The notes beneath the pieces are model-generated. The model saw nothing but the letters and a program-made list of their open reading frames with translations. It was not told the DNA's origin and ran no database searches. The translations under genes and the position numbers were made by a program. Positions 8,610 through 18,995 of a stretch of 64,000 bases of DNA are shown here, in pieces. This stretch comes from Polaribacter sp. BAL334. Its GTDB lineage: Bacteria > Bacteroidota > Bacteroidia > Flavobacteriales > Flavobacteriaceae. Each line of letters opens with the position of its first letter. Within the stretch, counting starts at the first letter, position 1. The stretch lies in assembly GCF_015767435.1 (NCBI RefSeq), contig NZ_JADWOV010000269.1, positions 1-64,000 on the forward strand, given 5' to 3'.

Positions 8610-9668
8610 TTATCTAATACCAAGAGAAATACCTGCGGATAATGCATTGTATTCTTGCAAAGTATAAGAAGCAAATATTTTGAAAAATCCTAAACTTAAT
8701 CTAGCTCCAATGGTTGTTGTAAAACCATTAACATTAAAATCTAAATTTGGAGCACTAAGATTTATAGTTTCTGAATATTGTTGACCATTTACAGTGTAGT
8801 CATAACTACCTTGATATGTTCCTGGCATTCTGTAGGAAGAGCTTCCGCTACTATAACCAAAACCACCAAACAAGTTAATAATTGGAAAGTTAAGTGAAGC
8901 CATTGCTTGAACTGTAAATGCCTTTAATTCAAATTCAGCTGAAGCATTATTAATTATCAAACTTCCAGAATTCTGATTTTCAATTCCGTAAGTAACATCC
9001 ATAGTTGTATAGGCAGCTAATAAAGCAACATGTAAAGGAGTTTTTTCCATTGGGCCAAACCAATTGGTGATTTCTTTTTTCAATCCTAAACCTAACATAT
9101 TCACTTTACCTCCATCATCACCTAAATCAATTTTTGGAACAATTCTTAACATTCCTTCTAGTTTCCAAGGTAATCCAACATTTAATTGTGCTATTGGAGC
9201 AGGGACAGCGTTTAGTGGTAAATCATCTTTTATTCCTCCTGGAAGTGTTAAACCAGCAGTCACAACTTGTGATTGCCCAAAAACAGGAGAATTTGGGTTT
9301 TGAATTGTTAAAGTTCTAGTTACAGTTAGGTTTGTTTGAGTTCCAACACCTGCAAATGATGGTGCAGAACTTGCTCCAGAAATTGAAGAAAGTCCTACTA
9401 GACTAAAAATTTCTTTCTCTGAGGGTACCATAGAAGCACTCAATCCCAATGTTAAATCAAATCCTAAAACTTTGTGAACTTTAGCAGTATGAGACCAGCC
9501 ATTATTCATTCCGTAAATAAAACCTTCCATAGCAGGAGCAAAATACCCTTGCATTATTTTGTTTACATCACTACCTTCTGCAAGTAATATGTTTTCAAAA
9601 CCATCTTGTGCTTTTGTATTAAAAGACAAGGAAAAAACGCCTATAAAAATTAAAATATACTTTTTCAT
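8610..9668 (-). CDS. DUF6588-type outer membrane protein
   Basis: 352 residues with a Sec signal peptide (MKKYILIFIGVFSLSFNTKAQ, cleavage after about 20). A beta-rich body of alternating hydrophobic strands rich in Gly, Ser, Thr and Asn ends in LSAGISLGIR, compatible with an outer membrane barrel. It resembles the Bacteroidota family DUF6588, whose function is unknown to me. It is monocistronic, between a terminator at 8566-8586 and a hairpin at 9722-9750. The family assignment is from recollection of sequence style; the location is inferred. Confidence 0.7.
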   Translation of the reverse strand: MKKYILIFIGVFSLSFNTKAQDGFENILLAEGSDVNKIMQGYFAPAMEGFIYGMNNGWSHTAKVHKVLGFDLTLGLSASMVPSEKEIFSLVGLSSISGASSAPSFAGVGTQTNLTVTRTLTIQNPNSPVFGQSQVVTAGLTLPGGIKDDLPLNAVPAPIAQLNVGLPWKLEGMLRIVPKIDLGDDGGKVNMLGLGLKKEITNWFGPMEKTPLHVALLAAYTTMDVTYGIENQNSGSLIINNASAEFELKAFTVQAMASLNFPIINLFGGFGYSSGSSSYRMPGTYQGSYDYTVNGQQYSETINLSAPNLDFNVNGFTTTIGARLSLGFFKIFASYTLQEYNALSAGISLGIR

Positions 9669-9721
9669 TGATTTAAAGATTTGGTTAATTTTTTCTTAAA
9701 TTTAAAGTAAAGATAAAAAAA

Positions 9722-9750
9722 AATACACACCTTTTTAAAAAGTGTGTATT
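9722..9750 (-). terminator. Terminator of gyrB
   Basis: A 9-bp stem AATACACAC/GTGTGTATT with an inner T/A-rich part. It lies directly after the gyrB stop on the minus strand and is followed by a T-run. Confidence 0.75.
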
Positions 9751-9773
9751 AAATTAATTTTTTGATAAATATC

Positions 9774-11738
<1,965 letters not shown>

Positions 11739-11771
11739 CTAAAAAATCTTCTTTTGAAAATTTTACAAACT

Positions 11772-11801
11772 CAAATTTACAATTTTATAGATTCATTTCA
11801 A
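11772..11801 (-). promoter_or_regulatory. gyrB promoter (TTG-N19-TAAATTTG)
   Basis: On the minus strand TTG (11801-11799) and TAAATTTG (11779-11772) are separated by 19 bp. This is the classical Bacteroidota -33/-7 arrangement, about 60 bp upstream of the gyrB ATG. Confidence 0.7.
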
Positions 11802-11929
11802 GACTTTTTAGCAATTTTCTTCTGAAATTATCAACATTTGTTAAAAACAGAAAAGTGTCTTAAATCGTCTAAAAATAGCTTTAAAATCTAAATTCATTAT
11901 TTTTTTTATTTTGAAATAGTTGTAAAATA

Positions 11930-11956
11930 AAAAAATCCCGTATAAACGAGATTTTT
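11930..11956 (-). terminator. Terminator of the gatCA-gatB/aspS operon
   Basis: An imperfect stem AAAAATCCCG/CGAGATTTTT (one mismatch) with a TATAAA loop, followed by a T-run on the minus strand. It lies 24 bp after the stop at 11980. Confidence 0.65.
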
Positions 11957-11979
11957 CAATTTGGTTGTAAATGATTTTT

Positions 11980-14900
11980 TTATTTTTTGATCACTTTTAC
12001 ATTCATTTCTTCTACTTTTTTGTCAGATAATGGTGAAGGACTTCCAAATAATAAGTCTTCTGAAGTTCCTGTTTTTGGAAAAGCCATCACTTCTCTGATA
12101 GAAGCTTTTTTCTCTAAAATCATCATCAAACGATCTATTCCCCAAGCAATTCCTCCATGAGGTGGCGCTCCATATTGGAATGCTTTGTACATTGTACCTA
12201 CACTTTTCAGCATTTCTTCTTTAGAATATCCCATGTTTTTATAAGTGGCTTCTAAAATTTCTGCTTTGTGCGCACGAATGGAACCTCCTCCAATTTCATA
12301 TCCATTTAAAATCAAATCATATTGTTGCGCGATAATGCTTCCAATTTCATCTTCTTTTCCATGCATGTGTTTTTCCAAATCTTTGACTGCTGGCATTGAG
12401 AAAGGGTTGTGGGTAAATGTCCATCTGCCATCATCATTTTTTTCAAACATTGGAAAGTCAATAACCCAAGCAGGTTTTAATTCTTTTGGATTGATGAGTT
12501 TTAATATTCGTCCCATTTCTTGACGAACTGCATCCAATGCTTTGTTTGCTTTTGCATAATCTGAAGCTGAAAAAAATACAATATCGCCAATTTGAGCATT
12601 TGTTGCTTTGATGATGTTTACGGCAATTTCTTCGCCTAAAAACTTTATAATAGGTGATTGCAAATCGTTTTCATTCACAATAATATATGCCAAACCTCCC
12701 AAACCATGTTGTTGTGCAATGGCTGTCAAATTTTCAATTTGCCCTTTTGACATTCGTTTAAATCCTTGGTCTTTTGCAGAAACTTTGATACATTTTACAA
12801 TTCCACCAGCTTCAATGGGTTTGCTAAAAACTTGAAAAGTAGTTTCTTTTACGATTTCTGTAATGTCTTGCATTTGCAATCCATAACGCAAATCTGGTCT
12901 GTCACATCCATATTTATCCATGGCATCTTTGTAAGTGATGATTTCAAATGGATGCAAAATCCATTGATTTCCATAAATTTTAGTGACGACTTCATTAAAT
13001 AATTTGGTGTTTAAATCAATGATTTTTTGCATGCTTGTAAACGCCATTTCCATATCCAATTGAGTGAATTCTGGTTGACGATCTCCACGTGAATCTTCAT
13101 CTCTAAAACAACGCGCAATCTGAAAATATTTTTCAAATCCACCAACCATCAACATTTGTTTGAATTGCTGAGGCGCTTGCGGCAAGGTATAAAATGAACC
13201 AGCTTGTTTTCTTGTGGGCACAATAAATTCTCTTGCACCTTCATCAGTTCCAGCTGTTAAAATAGGAGTTTCAATCTCTAAAAATTCTTCAGAATCCAAT
13301 ACATCACGCAATAATTTTATGACTTTATGACGATTGATGATTGCCCTGCGAACTTCCTCATTTCTATGATCTAAAAACTTGTATTGAAAACGAATGGTTT
13401 CATTCGATTTGATTGCTTTTTTGATTTCAAAAGGCAATGTTTTTGAAAGATTTAATATTTCTAAGGTAGCTGTTTCCAGTTCAATTTTTCCCGAACGCAA
13501 AATTGGATTGTAATCATCTTCATTTCTTTGAACCACTTTTCCCGAAACTAAAATGACTGTTTCTGGTTTTAATTTGACCAATTCATCCAAATTTGGGAAT
13601 GATTCTCTGCTCAATCTTACCTGAAAAATTTCATAACTTGAGTCTCTCAAATCAATAAAAATCAATTCTCCATGATCACGAACACTTGAAACCCAGCCTG
13701 ATAAAGTAACTTCTTGATGAATTGATTTTTCCGAAAGTTCAGTTATTTTATGAGTTCTATATTCGTCTTTTATAACGATTGGAATTTCTGGAAGGACTTC
13801 TTCGCTATTAGTTGTTGGCTTTTGGCTATTCAGTTTTAACTTTTGACTATCAGCAGTAAGTTGGTTGCTAACAGCTAAAGGCGAATTGCTAAGAGCTTTT
13901 AAAATTTCTTCACGAATAATTTTTCCTGAGGCACCTTTTCCAATAATACTGATTATTTTTCCAACTAAAATTCCTGCTTTTCCTTCATTTCCAGATTGAA
14001 TTTCTTTGGCAATAAGGTCATTTTCTGAAATGACTTTTTGAACAGCATTTTTTATTTTTTCTTTTGAAATTGTATTTTCATCAAAATACTTAGTGTAGTC
14101 AAAAGTTTGGTCTTTCAAATAATTCAAAATCGCGTTTTGAACTAAAACCGCTGTAATTTTCTCCTCTTTAAAAAGTTGAAAAATTTCGGTCAAATGAGCA
14201 ACATTATAGATGTTTTTATACTCATCTGCTCCAATATTGTTTACTAAGGTTTTTGCCACAAACAAAGGATCATGGATCACATTATTGATGGCAACAAAAG
14301 TTTCAGAACGCAAAGAATCTGCTGTAAAAAATTTCGCATCTTGTGGTAAAACACCTCCTTTTATCAGAATTGATTCCACTGCAAAAGGCAATGAACTAAT
14401 ATCTACCTCAATCGTCTCAATTTCTTTTTTGATATGAACAAAAGGAATGTCTGGTTCTGCAATAAAACGATAATCAGCTTCAAATTCCTTTTTACGCATC
14501 GTTTTTGTTTGCTTCAAATCTGCATCCCACAAAACAGTGGTTTGATCGGGTCTAAATCCTTTATTTTCAATGAAATAGTTGAGTTGTTTTTCAACTTCTT
14601 CTTTCAAAGCTTCCACCATAAATTTGAACGAATTGAGGTTTTTGATCTCCGTTCTTGGATTCAAATGGTAGCTGTGTTTTTTTCTAAGAGATACAGAAAC
14701 ATCTGATTTGAATTCTCCTTTCTCTAAATTTGCTTCCGAAATTTTCAAATTTTGAACAATTCTTTGGATGTATTGCGCATAAATGGAAGCATCTTCAATA
14801 TGACGAATGCAAGGCTCAGTCACAATTTCAATCAATGGAACTCCAGCTTTGTTAAAATCAACCAGAGAAATATCTTTTTCATGCATCAATTTTGCAGCAT

Positions 14901-15318
14901 CTTCTTCAATGTGAACTTGCGTTAAATTGACCGTAAATTGCGAACCATCATTTCTGAAACAAGAAACTTGTCCATCAGGAATAATGGGATTATGAAACTG
15001 CGTAATTTGAATATTTTTTGGATTGTCAGGATATTCATAATGTTTTCTATCCCAAGAAATTATTTCATTAGAAAAGGTTGATTTTACCGCTTTTCCAAAA
15101 TAAATAGCTTTTCTAATTGCTTCTTTATTTACGGCTGGCAAAATACCCATTTGTCCAGTACAAACTGAGCAAATATGTTGATTTGGTTGTTCTATTTCTT
15201 GGTTTGGACAAGAACAAAACAACTTCGTTTTTGTGTTTAATCTGACATGAGTTTCTAAGCCAATTACAAGCTCTAATTCATGTTTTTTGAGTAAATCATT
15301 TAGTTGTTCCAGTTCCAT
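11980..15318 (-). CDS. GatB-AspRS fusion: amidotransferase subunit B joined to aspartyl-tRNA synthetase
   Basis: 1112 residues. Residues 1 to about 471 are a whole GatB: LVIGLETHVRL with Glu22/His24, zinc-type cysteines C35/C37/C50/C53, VHIEEDAAK, DFNKAGVPLIEIVTEP, and the YqeY-like tail ending KIIREEILKAL. Residues about 472-507 are a Ser/Thr/Asn/Gln-rich linker. Residues about 520-1112 are a full bacterial AspRS: OB-fold SGWVSSVRDHGELIFIDLRD, motif 1 FLEIETPIL, motif 2 FRDEDSRGDRQPEFTQLD and motif 3 GIAWGIDRLMMIL. AspRS charges tRNA; GatB with GatA/GatC converts Asp-tRNA(Asn) (or Glu-tRNA(Gln)) to the amide form. The His in RDHG occurs in nondiscriminating AspRS. Its ATG overlaps the gatA stop (TAATG), so translation is coupled. 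Confidence 0.95.
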   Translation of the reverse strand: MELEQLNDLLKKHELELVIGLETHVRLNTKTKLFCSCPNQEIEQPNQHICSVCTGQMGILPAVNKEAIRKAIYFGKAVKSTFSNEIISWDRKHYEYPDNPKNIQITQFHNPIIPDGQVSCFRNDGSQFTVNLTQVHIEEDAAKLMHEKDISLVDFNKAGVPLIEIVTEPCIRHIEDASIYAQYIQRIVQNLKISEANLEKGEFKSDVSVSLRKKHSYHLNPRTEIKNLNSFKFMVEALKEEVEKQLNYFIENKGFRPDQTTVLWDADLKQTKTMRKKEFEADYRFIAEPDIPFVHIKKEIETIEVDISSLPFAVESILIKGGVLPQDAKFFTADSLRSETFVAINNVIHDPLFVAKTLVNNIGADEYKNIYNVAHLTEIFQLFKEEKITAVLVQNAILNYLKDQTFDYTKYFDENTISKEKIKNAVQKVISENDLIAKEIQSGNEGKAGILVGKIISIIGKGASGKIIREEILKALSNSPLAVSNQLTADSQKLKLNSQKPTTNSEEVLPEIPIVIKDEYRTHKITELSEKSIHQEVTLSGWVSSVRDHGELIFIDLRDSSYEIFQVRLSRESFPNLDELVKLKPETVILVSGKVVQRNEDDYNPILRSGKIELETATLEILNLSKTLPFEIKKAIKSNETIRFQYKFLDHRNEEVRRAIINRHKVIKLLRDVLDSEEFLEIETPILTAGTDEGAREFIVPTRKQAGSFYTLPQAPQQFKQMLMVGGFEKYFQIARCFRDEDSRGDRQPEFTQLDMEMAFTSMQKIIDLNTKLFNEVVTKIYGNQWILHPFEIITYKDAMDKYGCDRPDLRYGLQMQDITEIVKETTFQVFSKPIEAGGIVKCIKVSAKDQGFKRMSKGQIENLTAIAQQHGLGGLAYIIVNENDLQSPIIKFLGEEIAVNIIKATNAQIGDIVFFSASDYAKANKALDAVRQEMGRILKLINPKELKPAWVIDFPMFEKNDDGRWTFTHNPFSMPAVKDLEKHMHGKEDEIGSIIAQQYDLILNGYEIGGGSIRAHKAEILEATYKNMGYSKEEMLKSVGTMYKAFQYGAPPHGGIAWGIDRLMMILEKKASIREVMAFPKTGTSEDLLFGSPSPLSDKKVEEMNVKVIKK
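13800..13905 (-). repeat. In-frame degenerate repeat encoding the GatB-AspRS linker
   Basis: On the minus strand this stretch contains TTTAGCTGTTAGCAACCAA, GATAGTCAAAAG, AATAGCCAAAAGCC and AACAACTAATAGC. It is the same AAAGCCAAAAGC/CTAATAGC vocabulary seen in spacers such as 7541-7558, 19566-19600 and 37841-37857. It is translated in frame as residues about 472-507, between the GatB tail and AspRS. Confidence 0.6.
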
Positions 15319-16718
15319 TAGATTACTTCTTTTAGGAAGTTTGCGAATTTTAATAGCAAATCATCATTGTTTTTTGCAGCAGTCAATTGAACTCCTGTCA
15401 AGGTTCCTTGAGGAATTGTTAAGGTTGGTAATTGTCCTAAACTAAACCCAACAGTATAAGCATCAGACAAATACATGGCTAAAGGATTTTTTAAACTGTC
15501 TCCAATTTTAGGCGGAGAATTTGGAGTTACTGGTGATACAATAATATCAACTTCTTGAAAATCTTTTTCGAAATTTTCTGAAATTTCGTCTCTAATACTC
15601 AATGCTTTTAGATAAATATCATCTGCAAAACCTTGCGACAAAACTTGATTTCCTCCTACAATTCTGCGTTTTGTTTCTTCAGAAAAATTTTCAGAACGCG
15701 TAATAGAATAGCTGTCTTTTAAATTTTTACCTTCCATTCTATTGCCATAATTAGTGCCATCCAATCTTGATAAATTGGAGGCAGTTTCTGCCATAGCAAG
15801 CGTGTAATAGGTTGAAATTAAGGTTTCAGCATCAAAAAAATCCAATGCTTTTACATTAATTCCTGTTGCTTTTATTTTTTCTATGGATGTTAAAAAATCT
15901 GATTTTATGCTTGCATCAATTGCATCATTTTCAATGAAATTTTTAAAGTATCCAATGGTTTTTATAGTGTCATTTTTTGAAATATTTTCTTCAGAAATTT
16001 CATCAGAAACATAGGTTGTTTGGTCTTTTACGTCTTTACCACTCATTGTATTTAACACAATTCTGAGGTCTTCAATAGAAGTTGCAATGGGTCCAACACA
16101 ATCTGTTGAAGAGGCATAAGCAAGCAAACCATAACGTGAGATTCTTCCATAAGTGGGTTTCAAACCATATACTTTGTTGTATCCTGAAGGCTGTCTTACA
16201 GAGCCTCCTGTATCTCCACCAATTGAAAAAACAGTGTAGTTTTTTGACACATTAACTGCTGAGCCACCACTTGAACCACCTGCAACTAACTCTTTATTGA
16301 AAGCGTTTTTTACGGCACCAAAAATGGTATTTTCGGAGGAAGAACCATGACCAAAACTATCACCATTTTCTTTGACGATTGGAATAGCTCCAGCATCAAT
16401 TAATTTTTGAATGGCTGTTGCTGTATATGCTGATTTATAGGATTTTAAAAACTCAGAACTAGCAGTTGTCATAGTTCCTTGTAACATATACACGTCTTTT
16501 AAACCAAATGGAATACCTTCCAATAAGCCAATTTTTTCACCATTTTTAATTTTCTCATCCACTTTTTTTGCTTTTTCCAAAGCTAAATCCTCTAAAAGTG
16601 AATTGACAGTATTGTGCGAATTTGGTTTTAAAGTAGCTAATTTTTCTTGTATCAAAGAAGTACAAGATATTTTTTGATCAACCAATAGTTGATGAATTTC
16701 TCTAATTTGCGATTCCAT
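15318..16718 (-). CDS. gatA: Asp-tRNA(Asn)/Glu-tRNA(Gln) amidotransferase subunit A
   Basis: Glutaminase subunit of GatCAB, which releases ammonia from glutamine for the kinase/transamidase site on GatB. It is an amidase-signature protein of 466 residues. The catalytic triad is visible: Lys74 (GIPFGLKD), the cis-Ser in AGGSSGGSA (149-150) and the nucleophile Ser173 in GGDTGGSVRQP. The usual GKTNMDEFxMGSS segment reads VKENGDSFGHGSSSEN, a mild divergence. Its stop overlaps the gatB-aspS start by one base, and gatC lies 3 bp upstream. Start and length fit the family. Confidence 0.95.
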   Translation of the reverse strand: MESQIREIHQLLVDQKISCTSLIQEKLATLKPNSHNTVNSLLEDLALEKAKKVDEKIKNGEKIGLLEGIPFGLKDVYMLQGTMTTASSEFLKSYKSAYTATAIQKLIDAGAIPIVKENGDSFGHGSSSENTIFGAVKNAFNKELVAGGSSGGSAVNVSKNYTVFSIGGDTGGSVRQPSGYNKVYGLKPTYGRISRYGLLAYASSTDCVGPIATSIEDLRIVLNTMSGKDVKDQTTYVSDEISEENISKNDTIKTIGYFKNFIENDAIDASIKSDFLTSIEKIKATGINVKALDFFDAETLISTYYTLAMAETASNLSRLDGTNYGNRMEGKNLKDSYSITRSENFSEETKRRIVGGNQVLSQGFADDIYLKALSIRDEISENFEKDFQEVDIIVSPVTPNSPPKIGDSLKNPLAMYLSDAYTVGFSLGQLPTLTIPQGTLTGVQLTAAKNNDDLLLKFANFLKEVI

Positions 16719-16721
16719 ACA

Positions 16722-16991
16722 TTATTCTTCAATCACTCTGGATACCACTAAATATCCATTTTTCTCTTTTGGGAAGTTTTCAATAATGATTTTTTTTTCA
16801 ATTTCAGTGCTTTCCAACACAATATCGTCTCTTAATTCTTCCAAAGAAACTGCATTTTGAATGTTTTTCGAAGAGAAATTATTTGATGAAATGTTGGCAT
16901 TTTTTATTACCTCAAATAATTTTGAGATTGTTTCAGAGGATTTTGCTCCTTTGATACTCGATAAAATATCCACAGTCATTAAGTTACTCAT
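16722..16991 (-). CDS. gatC: Divergent amidotransferase subunit C
   Basis: 89 residues. The C-terminal half has the GatC pattern (SLEELRDDIV...ENFPKEKNGYLVVSRVIEE, compare LRxDxV...APxxxxGxFxVPxVxE). The N-terminal half lacks the usual EEVxxIAxLARL helix. GatC normally wraps around the GatA-GatB interface and stabilises the complex. Position directly before gatA supports the call; the N-terminal divergence lowers confidence. A possible -7 box TAGTTTTG lies at 17028-17021 on the minus strand. Confidence 0.8.
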   Translation of the reverse strand: MSNLMTVDILSSIKGAKSSETISKLFEVIKNANISSNNFSSKNIQNAVSLEELRDDIVLESTEIEKKIIIENFPKEKNGYLVVSRVIEE

Positions 16992-17335
16992 CGTTCCATT
17001 TTATTTTTAATTTCGGCGGTCAAAACTACAAAAGTTTTGTGAGTGAATAAAGTTTCTACAAATAAAACACACCAACAATTTTAATAAAAAAATTATTGGT
17101 GCGTAGATTAATTCAGTAAATTCAAATCAAACACATGTTTTGAAATGCAAATGACCGTATTTATAGCATTACTGTAAACTAAATATACTAAAATGATTAT
17201 AAATTGTAACTAAAAAATTATAATATGTATAAATATGTAATATTAAAAATTCTTAATTTTAAATTCAGTAAGATTTCAAAAAAAATCTCTTTAAAATTTG
17301 TTCAAATAAAAAAGCCTTTCTACATTTGTTGCTCA
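16992..17335. other. Divergent spacer between gatC and the trp leader
   Basis: AT-rich spacer holding the upstream regions of two divergent operons. Near gatC is a possible -7 box (17021-17028, minus). At 17070-17101 is an unassigned inverted repeat CACCAA/TTGGTG with A/T-rich inner pairing; no gene ends there, so it is not called a terminator. The trp promoter occupies 17297-17328. I see no other gene in it. Confidence 0.55.
17297..17328 (+). promoter_or_regulatory. trp operon promoter (TTTG-N20-TACATTTG)
   Basis: TTTG at 17297-17300 and TACATTTG at 17321-17328 fit the Bacteroidota -33/-7 consensus with a 20-bp gap, the same gap as the fabH and DUF349 promoters here. The expected start of transcription falls only a few bases before the leader ATG at 17336, so the leader peptide mRNA would be nearly leaderless. 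Confidence 0.65.
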
Positions 17336-17383
17336 ATGAAGAATCAAAAAAACATATGGTGGTGGAACTCTCTTAAAAATTAA
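17336..17383 (+). CDS. trpL: trp operon leader peptide
   Basis: A 15-codon frame, MKNQKNIWWWNSLKN, with three consecutive Trp codons (TGG at 17357-17365). It lies 87 bp before trpE and is followed at once by an antiterminator arm and then a strong terminator hairpin. Three tandem Trp codons in so short a frame are the hallmark of attenuation leaders. Ribosome stalling at these codons when charged tRNA(Trp) is scarce would favour the antiterminator. The peptide itself is not expected to have another role. Confidence 0.9.
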   Translation: MKNQKNIWWWNSLKN

Positions 17384-17443
17384 GTGAGAAAAATCCTATA
17401 TATAAAAATATTTAAAAGGCTTATCTCACGATAAGCCTTTTTT
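17384..17443 (+). promoter_or_regulatory. trp attenuator: antiterminator and terminator
   Basis: Terminator: a perfect 12-bp stem (AAAAGGCTTATC 17414-17425, loop TCAC, GATAAGCCTTTT 17430-17441) ending in six T (17438-17443). Alternative hairpin: GTGAGA (17384-17389), AA and CCT (17395-17397) pair with TCTCAC (17424-17429), TT and AGG (17417-17419), about 11 pairs that take up the terminator's 5' arm. The GTGAGA arm starts right after the leader stop codon, so a ribosome finishing the leader would cover it and allow termination, while one stalled at the Trp codons would not. Confidence 0.88.
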
Positions 17444-17469
17444 AATGATATTGAAATTAAGTTGATGAT

Positions 17470-18864
17470 ATGATACAAGACATCCATTTTAAAACAATTT
17501 TTAAAACAAAAATAGCAGATACTATAACTCCTGTAGGGTTATATTTGCGTTTTCGTGATAAATTCGCCAATACGTTATTGTTAGAAAGTTCTGATTATCA
17601 CAGCAAAGAAGAGAGCTTTTCTTTTATATGTATTGAACCTGTGATTTCCATTCAAGCAAAAAATCATTTTTTGAGTTTTTCTCACAGAGAAGTTGAATTA
17701 GCGAATGAAGAAATTGGAAAGAACTTCAATCAAATTTTTGAAAAATACAGTAAAAGTATTCAATTAGATTGTTCAGCTGAGTTAAAATCTTTCAATGGTT
17801 TGTATGGTTATACAACCTATGACTCAGTTCAATATTTTGAAAATATTGCACTCAATGTTGCTGAATCTCCATCTGCAATTCCTTTATTACAATACAGTTT
17901 CTACAGATTTATCATTGCCATTAATCATTTTAATGACGAAATGACGTTAATAGAAAATATAGAAGATGGACAACAATCCAATCTTTCTGAAATCGAAAAG
18001 GTTATTGATGCACAAGCATTTAATACTCAAAAATTTACAGTTGAAGGTGAAGAAACTTCCAATTGTACTAATGAAGATTTTAAAGAATATGTGGTCAAAG
18101 CAAAATCACATTGCAAAAGAGGAGATGTTTTTCAATTGGTATTATCGCGTCAATTTCAGCAAAAATTTAAAGGTGATGAATTCAATGTTTACAGGGCTTT
18201 GCGTTCCATAAATCCTTCACCTTATTTGTTTTATTTTGATTATGGTTCATTCAAATTGATGGGTTCATCTCCTGAAGCGCAAATCAAAATTGCTAACGGA
18301 AAAGCAATCATCAATCCAATTGCAGGAACTTTTAGAAGAACAGGTGAAATGGCAAAAGACATTCAGCTTGGAAAAAATTTAGCTGCAGACAAAAAAGAAA
18401 CTGCTGAGCATGTAATGTTGGTTGATTTGGCACGAAATGATTTGAGTAAACATGCTGATAATGTGACTGTTGAGGTTTTTAAAGAAGTACAATATTTTAG
18501 TCATGTAATTCATTTAGTTTCCACAGTTTCAGGACAATTGAAAGGAAATCCGATTGAAATTGTTGCGGATACTTTTCCTGCAGGAACCTTGAGTGGCGCT
18601 CCAAAATACAAAGCCATGCAATTAATTGATACTTATGAAAATCAATCTCGTGGATTTTATGGAGGTGCAGTTGGTATCATTGTTTTGGATGGTTCTGTAA
18701 ATTTGGCGATTGCAATTCGTTCATTTGTGAGTAAAAATAACGTGTTGTATTATCAAGCAGGAGCAGGAATTGTCATTCATTCAGATGAAGAAAAAGAATT
18801 GCAAGAAGTAAATAATAAGTTAGCTGCTTTGAAAAAAGCGTTGCTGTTGGCGGAGAAAATATAA
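17470..18864 (+). CDS. trpE: Anthranilate synthase component I
   Basis: First committed enzyme of tryptophan synthesis: chorismate plus ammonia (from TrpG) gives anthranilate. 464 residues. The N-terminal feedback motif LLES (in TLLLESSDYHS) suggests inhibition by tryptophan. The C-terminal chorismate-binding domain has FQLVLSRQF, SPEAQ, NPIAGTFRRTGE, AEHVMLVDLARND, TFPAGTLSGAPK and QAGAGIV. It is the first gene of the trpEGDCFBA operon, behind the attenuator. Confidence 0.97.
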   Translation: MIQDIHFKTIFKTKIADTITPVGLYLRFRDKFANTLLLESSDYHSKEESFSFICIEPVISIQAKNHFLSFSHREVELANEEIGKNFNQIFEKYSKSIQLDCSAELKSFNGLYGYTTYDSVQYFENIALNVAESPSAIPLLQYSFYRFIIAINHFNDEMTLIENIEDGQQSNLSEIEKVIDAQAFNTQKFTVEGEETSNCTNEDFKEYVVKAKSHCKRGDVFQLVLSRQFQQKFKGDEFNVYRALRSINPSPYLFYFDYGSFKLMGSSPEAQIKIANGKAIINPIAGTFRRTGEMAKDIQLGKNLAADKKETAEHVMLVDLARNDLSKHADNVTVEVFKEVQYFSHVIHLVSTVSGQLKGNPIEIVADTFPAGTLSGAPKYKAMQLIDTYENQSRGFYGGAVGIIVLDGSVNLAIAIRSFVSKNNVLYYQAGAGIVIHSDEEKELQEVNNKLAALKKALLLAEKI

Positions 18865-18995
18865 AAGCCCCTTCCAACTTCCCCAGAGGGGAAGAGTTTG
18901 GATTGGAAATAAATTTGAATATTAAGAATAGAAAATTAACATTAACTATAAAAAACGGAATAGTTCCTTCCCTTTGGGAAGGTTAGGATGGGCTT
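18865..18995. repeat. Palindromic repeat element filling the trpE-trpG gap (copy 1)
   Basis: 131 bp that begins on the base after the trpE stop and ends on the base before the trpG ATG. The termini are inverted (AAGCCC...GGGCTT, with imperfect extension to about 18 bp). It contains two hairpins, CTTCCCC-AGA-GGGGAAG (about 18880-18894) and CCTTCCC-TTT-GGGAAGG (about 18966-18982), around an AT-rich middle. Copy 2 lies at 21387-21525 in the opposite orientation. The terminal 32 bases of the right arm match with one difference. Confidence 0.75.

Noticed and set aside
17070..17101. CACCAA/TTGGTG inverted repeat as a terminator
   Set aside because: No gene ends next to it on either strand and the T-run is weak; left unassigned.
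17311..17320. AAAGCCTTTC as an extra antiterminator arm for the trp terminator
   Set aside because: It lies between the -33 and -7 promoter boxes, upstream of the likely transcription start, so it would not be in the RNA.
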